A stretch of DNA of 64,000 nucleotides from Actinocrinis sp035653575 (GTDB lineage Bacteria > Actinomycetota > Actinomycetes > Streptomycetales > Catenulisporaceae). How positions within the stretch are numbered: the first letter of the stretch is position 1; each line of letters starts with the position of its first letter. The notes below the pieces were generated by a model. It saw only the letters and a list, made by a program, of their open reading frames with translations. It had not been told where the DNA came from and did not search any database. Shown one piece after another: positions 58,308 through 64,000 of the stretch. The stretch covers positions 30,243 through 94,242 of the forward strand of contig NZ_DASRBQ010000181.1 of the NCBI RefSeq assembly GCF_035653575.1, written 5' to 3'. A program made the position numbers and the translations under genes.

Positions 58308-59797
58308 CCATGTCCGACGCCGTCATCGTGCCGGCCGGCCCGTCCGGCGCGGGCCGCCCGCCGACCGAGCCGATCAGGATCCTGCTGCGCCTGACGCTGC
58401 TGGAGCTGCGGCGCAGCCCGATGCCGCTGATGCTGCCGCTGGTCGCCGCGCTGTTCTGGTTCGACGCGCTGCGCACCGGCGAGAACCTGCCGGCGATCTG
58501 GGCGCAGCGCGCCTCGATCCTGCCGAACCATGTGCTGCCCGACGTCGGGCCGATCGCCGCCGGGATGGCCGCATGGGCCGGCGGCCGTGAACAGCGCCGC
58601 GGCACGGGCGACCTGGCCACCTCCACCGCGCGCCCGCGCTGGCTGCGCCACCTGGCCTCGTGGGGCGGCGCGCTTGGCTGGACACTGCTGGCCTACGCCG
58701 CGTGCGCCACCGCGATCTATCTGCTCGCCGCGCGCGTCGTGCTGTGGGGCGGACCGCCCGTCTGGCCGATCACAGTCACCGGTATGGCCGTCGCGGCGTT
58801 CTGCACCACAGGGTTCGTCGCCGGCGTCCTGCTGCCCAGCAGATTCACCCCGCCGCTCGCGGCGCTCGGCACGCTGTTCGTCTCGATCCTGGTCTTCCAA
58901 AGCGCACTGTCCGCGGACCACGGGGTGACGCTGCTCTCGCCGAACAACACCGTCCCCCCGCTGGACTGGGGAATCTTCCATCCGGTTCCCCCGGACCTGT
59001 TCATCGTCCAGACCATCTTCTTCGCCGGACTCGTCCTCCTCCTGCTCGGCGCCCTCGGCTTGATCGGCAGCGGGCATCGCCTGCGCACCGCGATCGCGGT
59101 CGCCCTCGCCGGAGTAGCAGCGTGCGTGGCCGGCCTCGCCCTGGCCTCCACCGCAACCCGCGGCGGCGACGGGTACGAGGTTTCCGCCCTGCACGACGCA
59201 GCGAGCGACAAAGCCATCGCCTACACACCGGACTGCACGCAGGACTCTGCGATCCCCGTGTGTGTCCACCCGGCCTTCGCCACGGACCTTTCTGGCGCCT
59301 CGGCCGCCTTCGCCCCGCTGCTCGCCGAGGTGGCCGGACTGCCCGGGGCGCCGACACGAGTGACCCAGATCGACCTTGCCGACCTGCCACAGCTCACCGA
59401 TGCCCGCGACCGGCGCGCATACGGTCAATTCGGCGCCTGGTCGACCCTCGTGACCGGCTCGAACGGCGCAGCGGTGCTCGAGTACGGGTTCGGAGACCCG
59501 AACGCGTTCACCGAGGCGGACACGGTCGGCTACCTGCGCAGCCAGGCAGCGCAAGTGGTCATCGGCCATGTGATCGCCCCGCATGAAAGCCCTGATCCAG
59601 CGCAGTTGGCGGTGGAGCTGGCGCTGATCCGGCGGGCCGGTGCGACAGTCGATGCCTCCGGCGCAGCACCCGACCAAGCCGTTACGGCCGCGGCCGAGCG
59701 CTTCGCCGCCCTCTCACCGGCGCAAGCGCACGCCTGGCTCGCCGCGCATCTCGACCAGCTGCGTGCCGGACAGATCACGCCCCAGGAGCTTCCGTGA
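58304..59797 (+). CDS. ABC-2-type permease with a large extracellular domain
   Basis: The 497-residue protein has an N-terminal cytosolic part with TLLELRRSPMPLMLPLVAAL, about six hydrophobic segments up to residue ~290, and a final ~200-residue domain. The domain holds Cys-rich DCTQDSAIPVCVHPAF and later LPQLTDARDRRAYGQFGAW. That domain is outside the membrane if the last segment (IAVALAGVAACVAGLALAST) ends the membrane part. Its role is unknown; it may sense or bind the transported substrate. Confidence 0.75.
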   Translation: MTMSDAVIVPAGPSGAGRPPTEPIRILLRLTLLELRRSPMPLMLPLVAALFWFDALRTGENLPAIWAQRASILPNHVLPDVGPIAAGMAAWAGGREQRRGTGDLATSTARPRWLRHLASWGGALGWTLLAYAACATAIYLLAARVVLWGGPPVWPITVTGMAVAAFCTTGFVAGVLLPSRFTPPLAALGTLFVSILVFQSALSADHGVTLLSPNNTVPPLDWGIFHPVPPDLFIVQTIFFAGLVLLLLGALGLIGSGHRLRTAIAVALAGVAACVAGLALASTATRGGDGYEVSALHDAASDKAIAYTPDCTQDSAIPVCVHPAFATDLSGASAAFAPLLAEVAGLPGAPTRVTQIDLADLPQLTDARDRRAYGQFGAWSTLVTGSNGAAVLEYGFGDPNAFTEADTVGYLRSQAAQVVIGHVIAPHESPDPAQLAVELALIRRAGATVDASGAAPDQAVTAAAERFAALSPAQAHAWLAAHLDQLRAGQITPQELP

Positions 59798-60468
59798 ACA
59801 CGCTGATACACGACGAGTCGGTCGTGCCGCTCGCCGGGCGTGACGCGAGATCATCCCTCGCCCGCCTTCTGCGCTTGCACCTGGCGAGCAGACGGGTGCC
59901 GGCGGCCCTTCTCGCGCTCGCGGCCTGCGCGCCGCTGTTGCAGTGGGCCGTGCGCAGCTCGTTGAGTCAAACCAGTCTCTCCGGCGCGAGGACCTCGGCG
60001 CAGCAACTCAGCCTTCTGCTCGAGGCGGCCACCGCGGCGATCGTCAGTGCCGCGCTGCACGGACCCTTTGGCGAAGCGGAACGGATCGCTGGCCGTCGGC
60101 TGCCTTTGCTGCGGCTCGCGACCGCGCTGCTGCTGACGGTGGCGGCCCTGGCCGTCGTTTACGTCGGGGTGCTCGGCACGGCGATGCCGGCGGGCGAGCT
60201 CTCCGCGCTGCGCGACACGGCCGGACTCGTCGGGATCGGCATACTGAGCACGGTTCTCGTCGGCGGCCACTTCGCTTGGATCGGCCCGGTGTCCTACTGG
60301 GTCCTCGGTGCGTACGCGCTCACCGAGAATTGGCACACTCCCTGGACGTGGCCCGGCCGACCCGGCGGCGACCTCGGCGCCGACCTGTGCGCATCCGCGG
60401 TTTTCGCAGCGGCCCTGCTCGCCATCACCCTCGCCGGTCCCGGGAGACAGGGCGTCTCCGGCTCCTGA
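59794..60468 (+). CDS. Membrane protein, second permease subunit of the sigma/ABC operon
   Basis: The 224-residue protein has six hydrophobic segments (LLALAACAPLLQWAV, LLLTVAALAVVYVGVLG, GLVGIGILSTVLVGGHFAWIG and others). It is the last gene of the five overlapping genes; its GTG overlaps the previous stop (GTGA). It is probably a partner permease; no family name can be given. Confidence 0.68.
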   Translation: MNTLIHDESVVPLAGRDARSSLARLLRLHLASRRVPAALLALAACAPLLQWAVRSSLSQTSLSGARTSAQQLSLLLEAATAAIVSAALHGPFGEAERIAGRRLPLLRLATALLLTVAALAVVYVGVLGTAMPAGELSALRDTAGLVGIGILSTVLVGGHFAWIGPVSYWVLGAYALTENWHTPWTWPGRPGGDLGADLCASAVFAAALLAITLAGPGRQGVSGS

Positions 60469-60486
60469 AGACCGTCGTCGGGGTCT

Positions 60487-60519
60487 TTGACCAGCCCCCG
60501 GTAAAGTGATATCACTTTA
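60487..60519 (+). promoter_or_regulatory. Leaderless promoter overlaid by a perfect 18-bp palindrome
   Basis: TTGACC (60487-60492) and TATCAC (60510-60515) are spaced 17 bp and match -35 and -10 elements. The -10 ends 7 nt before the A of the ATG at 60523, so transcription could begin at the start codon. TAAAGTGATATCACTTTA (60502-60519) is a perfect palindrome covering the spacer end and -10. It is a strong repressor-site candidate; the regulator is not encoded beside it. Confidence 0.72.
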
Positions 60520-60522
60520 TGC

Positions 60523-61485
60523 ATGCGCGCGGAGACGCCACCCGCCGGACCGGCACTGGTCGTGGAGAACCTGACCAAACGCTTTGGTGAACGCACTGCG
60601 TTCCAGGACGTGTCCTTCAGCGTCGAGTACGGCGAGGTGTTCGGTTTCCTCGGGCCCAACGGCGCCGGCAAGACCACCACGGTGCGCACCCTCGGCACCC
60701 TGATCGTGCCCAGCTCCGGCACGGCGCGGGTCGCCGGGCTGCCCCTGAACGCCGACAACGGCGTCGCGATCCGCAGCCGGATCGCGGTCATGCCCGAAGC
60801 CCCCGGCCTTTACCTGCGGCTGAGCGTCGCGGAGAACCTCGCCTACTTCGCCGGCCTCTACGAGCTGCCCGACCGCCAGGCCCGCATCGAGCGCGCCCTC
60901 AAGGCGGTGGGCCTGCAGAACCGGGCCGACGACCTGTGCCGCTCGCTGTCCAAGGGGCTGCGCCAGCGCGTTGGACTCGCCCGCGCGCTGCTGACCGAGC
61001 CTCAGGTGCTCTTCCTCGACGAACCCACCTCCGGCCTCGATCCGGTGGCGGCGCGCGAGGTGCACGACCTGATCGCCGCGCTCCGCGAGCAGGGTGTGAC
61101 GATCTTCCTGACCACGCACCGGCTGGCCGAGGCCGAGCGGCTGTGCGACCGAGTCGGCATCATGAACACCACCCTGCGCACCATCGGACGCCCCGATGAG
61201 CTGCGGGAGCGACTTTTCAGCAAGAGCCTTGAGATTCGCACGCGCGCACCGCTGGCGGACCCCGCGGCGGTGTTCGGCGGCCTGCCCGGCACGGATGGCT
61301 GGCATCAGGACGAGAACGGGGCTTACCTGCTGACCGTCACCGACCCCGAGCAGGCCGCGCCCGCGGCGGCACGCGCGCTGGTCGCGGCCGGCGCCGACCT
61401 GCTCGCGCTCAGCCCCATTCAGCACTCCCTCGAAGACGTCTACCTCCAGCTGATCGACACCGACGTGGAGGCGGAGAAGCGATGA
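60523..61485 (+). CDS. ABC transporter ATP-binding protein
   Basis: The 320-residue protein has Walker A LGPNGAGKTTTVRTLGTL, signature SLSKGLRQRVGLARALL, Walker B VLFLDEPTSGLDPVAAREV and H-loop TTHRLAEAERLCDRVG. The C-terminal extension of ~90 residues is usual in ABC-2 ATPases of the drug/Na+ export type. It overlaps the permease gene by 4 nt. The gene starts immediately downstream of the palindrome, so no ribosome site is available. Confidence 0.94.
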   Translation: MRAETPPAGPALVVENLTKRFGERTAFQDVSFSVEYGEVFGFLGPNGAGKTTTVRTLGTLIVPSSGTARVAGLPLNADNGVAIRSRIAVMPEAPGLYLRLSVAENLAYFAGLYELPDRQARIERALKAVGLQNRADDLCRSLSKGLRQRVGLARALLTEPQVLFLDEPTSGLDPVAAREVHDLIAALREQGVTIFLTTHRLAEAERLCDRVGIMNTTLRTIGRPDELRERLFSKSLEIRTRAPLADPAAVFGGLPGTDGWHQDENGAYLLTVTDPEQAAPAAARALVAAGADLLALSPIQHSLEDVYLQLIDTDVEAEKR

Positions 61486-62225
61486 TGACCTTTCGGCTGA
61501 GCACCACCCGGATCCGCGCCGTGATCGTCAAGGAGCTGCGCGACTACCGGCGCAACCGCTTCATCGCCTACACCATGGCGATCATGCCGGTCCTGTTCTC
61601 GATCGCGCCTATCGTCGTGATCTTCACGCTGCCCGCCGACGTGCCCGCGGCCAAACTCGACAAGGGGATCGGGCTCTCCCTGCTCTACCTCACCCTCATC
61701 CCGGCGCTGGTGCCCGCGGTCGTCTCCTCCTACGCCGTCGTCGGGGAACGCGAGCAGGGCACCCTCGAACCCGTGCTGACCACCCCGCTGCGGCGCGAGG
61801 AACTGCTTCTCGGCAAGGCCCTGGCCGCCTACCTGCCCACGCTCGTCATCTCGTACGTGATGTACGGCCTCTTCCTCGCCTTCGCCGGGCTGTTCGCCCA
61901 TCCCAACGTCGCGGACGACATCTTCCAGTCCGGCCGCATCCTCGCCCAGCTGCTGTTCACCCCGCTGCTGGCCGCCTGGTCCATCTGGGCCGGCATCGCG
62001 ATCTCCACCCGCACCAGCGACGTACGGGTCTCCCAGCAACTCAGCACACTGGTCAGCCTGCCGCCCCTGGCCGTCACGGCGCTGATGGGCTTCGGCGTCA
62101 TCACGCCCACCCTCAGGCTCGCGCTGCTGCTCGGCGCGGCCCTGCTCGCCATCGACCTGGCGGCCTGGAGGCTGGTCTCCGCGATGTTCGACCGGGAACG
62201 ACTGATCACCGGGTCCAAGGCCTGA
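61482..62225 (+). CDS. ABC-2-type transporter permease
   Basis: The 247-residue protein has the ABC-2 permease pattern: a first segment preceded by RAVIVKELRDYRRNRFIAYTMAIMPVLF, then LSLLYLTLIPALVPAVVSSYAVVGEREQGTLEPVLTTPLRREELLLGKALAAYLPT with the conserved membrane-export loop, and four further hydrophobic segments. It pairs with the ATPase upstream. Substrate unknown. Confidence 0.92.
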   Translation: MMTFRLSTTRIRAVIVKELRDYRRNRFIAYTMAIMPVLFSIAPIVVIFTLPADVPAAKLDKGIGLSLLYLTLIPALVPAVVSSYAVVGEREQGTLEPVLTTPLRREELLLGKALAAYLPTLVISYVMYGLFLAFAGLFAHPNVADDIFQSGRILAQLLFTPLLAAWSIWAGIAISTRTSDVRVSQQLSTLVSLPPLAVTALMGFGVITPTLRLALLLGAALLAIDLAAWRLVSAMFDRERLITGSKA

Positions 62226-62236
62226 AGGAGGATTCC

Positions 62237-62557
62237 ATGACCGCGACCCTCCGTGTGGAACGCAGCATGCCGATGGGGACGATGGCGGTGGTCGACCGCA
62301 GCCGCCCATGGCAGATTCTGCTCGACGGCCGAGTCGTCGGGACGATCGAGCGCGACGGGGTGTTCGAGACCGGCGTCGAACCGGGCGCCCACACCCTCCA
62401 GCTCACCTCGACCGGCTCGCGCCGCAGCCCGGAACGCTCCTTCACCGCTGCCGAGAACACCGTCACCGAGTTCGCCTGTCACTCCCAGCCGATCTGGCCG
62501 CTGATGCTCATGGCGCTCGTCGTTCCCGGCCGCTGGATCGCGCTGAAACAGCGCTGA
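62237..62557 (+). CDS. Small beta-rich protein with a C-terminal hydrophobic stretch
   Basis: The 106-residue protein has GGAGG before its ATG. The pattern PWQILLDGRVVGTIERDGVFETGVEPGAHTLQL resembles a PEGA-like surface sandwich, and IWPLMLMALVVPGRWIAL at the end is a possible membrane or amphipathic segment. It is 11 nt after the permease stop and likely co-transcribed with it. Function unknown. Confidence 0.72.
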   Translation: MTATLRVERSMPMGTMAVVDRSRPWQILLDGRVVGTIERDGVFETGVEPGAHTLQLTSTGSRRSPERSFTAAENTVTEFACHSQPIWPLMLMALVVPGRWIALKQR

Positions 62558-62663
62558 GCCGCCCGGCGGCGGCACGAGCCGGACCCGGCCGAATCTCAAC
62601 GGCGACCCGGCGCGGCGCCCTGGATCTTCCGCCGCCGCCGCTCGATGCGGTAGGACGGACCGC

Positions 62664-63515
62664 ATGGGGAATCTTCGTTTCGGGATCAAGGTAAGCCAGG
62701 GCGTCACGATCGACGTGCTCAAGCGCGTGTGGCAGATCGCCGACGAGGCCGGCTTCGACCACTGCTGGAACATGGACCACTTCGCCAGCCTCGGGTCCGA
62801 GGACACGCTGGACATCTTCGAGGCGTGGACGATGCTCGCCGGCATGGCGTCGCTGACCAAGCGGGTACGCATCGGGTGCTCGGTCACCGGCAACACGTAC
62901 CGGCACCCCGGCGTGCTGGCCAAGATGGCGGTGACCGTGGACCACCTCTCCGGCGGGCGGCTCGAGTTCGGCATCGGCGCGGGATGGGCCGAGAACGAGC
63001 ACACCATGCTCGGGCTGCCCTTCGGCACCGTGGCGGACCGGGCGGACCGGCTCGAGGAGACGCTGCAGATCATCACCTCGCTGTGGAGCGAGCCGACCAC
63101 GACGTTCCACGGCAAGCACTACCAGCTCGAAGGTGCGGTCGCCGAGCCGAAGCCGGTGCAGCGGCCGCATCCCCCGATCTGGATCGGCGGCAGCGGGCCG
63201 AAGCGCACGCTGCGCATGGCCGCGCAGTACGCGGACGTGTGGAACGCGGCCGGCGGCGCGCCCGCGGCCGTCGCCGAGTCTTCGGCGATCCTCGACCGCC
63301 ACTGCGCCGACCTCGGCCGCGATCCGGCGCAGATCCGCCGCTCCGTGCAGATCCGGTTCTCCGGCGACGCCGACGGCCTGCTGCGCACCGTCGAGGACTT
63401 CGCCCGGATCGGCATCACCGAACCGCTGCTGATCGTCAACGGCCCGGAGCACGTCGCCCAAGCCGAACAGCTGGCCGAGCTGCTGCCGCGGCTGCGCTCC
63501 ATCGACGCCGCATGA
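62664..63515 (+). CDS. LLM-class F420-dependent oxidoreductase
   Basis: The 283-residue protein has the luciferase-like barrel: LRFGIKVSQGVTIDVLKRVWQIADEAGFDHCWNMDHF, RVRIGCSVTGNTYRHPGVLAKMAVTVDHLSGGRLEFGIGAGWAENEH and HPPIWIGGSGPKRTLRMAAQYADVWN. It matches the F420-dependent group. The gap from the previous gene is 106 nt, so it may be a separate unit. Substrate unknown. Confidence 0.9.
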   Translation: MGNLRFGIKVSQGVTIDVLKRVWQIADEAGFDHCWNMDHFASLGSEDTLDIFEAWTMLAGMASLTKRVRIGCSVTGNTYRHPGVLAKMAVTVDHLSGGRLEFGIGAGWAENEHTMLGLPFGTVADRADRLEETLQIITSLWSEPTTTFHGKHYQLEGAVAEPKPVQRPHPPIWIGGSGPKRTLRMAAQYADVWNAAGGAPAAVAESSAILDRHCADLGRDPAQIRRSVQIRFSGDADGLLRTVEDFARIGITEPLLIVNGPEHVAQAEQLAELLPRLRSIDAA

Positions 63516-63539
63516 CCGCGCCGCCCGCGTCCTCCCCAC

Positions 63540-64000
63540 TCAGCCGGAGGGCCGGGCGCGGGCGGAAAAGGTCGTGGCGCCGGCCAGGAGGATGAGGGCG
63601 GGCAGGACGAGCAGGCCGAGGCGCAGGTCAGCGGTTTGGGCGAGTGCCCCGGCGGTGAGCGGACCGGTGATCTGGCCGATGCCGGCGACCGTGAGGATCT
63701 GGCCCAGCGCCTGATCGGCCGAGCGGCCGCTGGCGGCGACGTGCAGGGAGGAGGCCAGCGGGAAGGTGCCGCCGATCCCGATGCCGGCGACCGCGAGGCC
63801 GAGCATCGCCACCGCGGTGTCGTGCGCGGCGAGCAGGATCGGGCAGCCCGCGAGGGCCGCGGCGAGCGAGAGCCGCAGCACGATCGTCGTGCGCCGTCGC
63901 GACGCGTTCGAGTGGATGGCCTGAATGCCGGCCATCATGCCGCCGATGGAGTAGGCGACCTGATGCAGCGCACCGACAAGGTAGGAAGTGTGCTCGGTCT
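63540..64000 (-). CDS. MFS transporter, C-terminal part (gene continues beyond the right edge)
   Basis: The frame is open to the right edge; only the last ~153 residues are seen, including the hydrophobic segments VLRLSLAAALAGCPILLAAH, AVAMLGLAVAGIGIGGTFPLASSLHVAA and LLVLPALILLAGATTF, and the typical Gly-rich IGGTFP loop. The reading frame upstream of the internal ATG at 63938 continues to the edge with LVGALHQVAYSIGGMMAG. It is a major-facilitator-like transporter half. Confidence 0.8.
   Translation of the reverse strand, partial: TEHTSYLVGALHQVAYSIGGMMAGIQAIHSNASRRRTTIVLRLSLAAALAGCPILLAAHDTAVAMLGLAVAGIGIGGTFPLASSLHVAASGRSADQALGQILTVAGIGQITGPLTAGALAQTADLRLGLLVLPALILLAGATTFSARARPSG

Overview
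The window is chromosomal DNA from a high-GC, mycelial, spore-forming actinomycete. It carries a chaplin gene, an S-(hydroxymethyl)mycothiol dehydrogenase, two F420-type luciferase-like oxidoreductases, MurT/GatD, a wax-ester/diacylglycerol acyltransferase and several ECF sigma factors. Start codons are often GTG and genes often overlap by 4 nt (ATGA/GTGA). The gene order fits the Streptomycetales/Catenulisporales side of the Actinobacteria, but no rRNA or other marker fixes the genus.

Layout. 0-12.5 kb: end of a BluB-CobT fusion and a CysG-type sirohaem/cobalamin protein, a SpoU rRNA/tRNA methyltransferase, the murT-gatD pair (minus strand), an unknown protein with a very acidic middle, a DEAD/DEAH helicase, a DUF457-like membrane protein, an ACT protein and an acyltransferase-3. 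12.7-17.5 kb: an FMN riboswitch followed by ribE-ribM-ribB-ribH-hisE-hisG and a PH-domain protein; RibB is monofunctional, and no ribA or ribD is present. 17.5-24.6 kb: a LacI regulator, a secreted/anchored low-complexity protein, a three-domain chaplin, an F420 oxidoreductase, a VOC protein and an ECF sigma factor fused to a zinc-finger anti-sigma-like domain and membrane segments. 24.7-37.7 kb: a RecD2-type helicase, an ECF42-DGPF pair, a MOSC protein, several membrane proteins, a PLP decarboxylase translationally coupled to a tyrosine recombinase, and a cluster of short tandem repeats. 37.9-50.7 kb: mostly single metabolic or stress genes (pirin, SRPBCC, VOC, mscR, methyltransferase, WS/DGAT, a TetR-reductase divergent pair with two operators, and a serine-hydrolase-like protein lacking its nucleophile).

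51-55.7 kb holds a complete glycopeptide-resistance module: vanR-vanS on the minus strand, diverging from vanH-vanA-vanX on the plus strand. The three enzymes would make D-lactate, ligate D-Ala-D-Lac and hydrolyse D-Ala-D-Ala, so the cell wall would no longer bind vancomycin. vanH and vanX contain rare TTA codons and have visibly lower GC than the neighbours, which suggests acquisition. No vanJ or vanK is seen. Just downstream lies a heavily deleted oleate hydratase remnant and a strong terminator.

56-64 kb: a five-gene ECF sigma/membrane/ABC operon with every junction overlapping by 4 nt, then a second ABC operon with an apparently leaderless promoter overlaid by an 18-bp perfect palindrome, another luciferase-like oxidoreductase and the C-terminal part of an MFS transporter. 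No rRNA, tRNA, CRISPR array, insertion sequence or replication origin was recognised. The most interesting items are the van module, the palindrome-controlled ABC operon, the dual TetR operator, the recombinase-decarboxylase coupling, the sigma/anti-sigma fusion, the triple chaplin and the nucleophile-less serine hydrolase.
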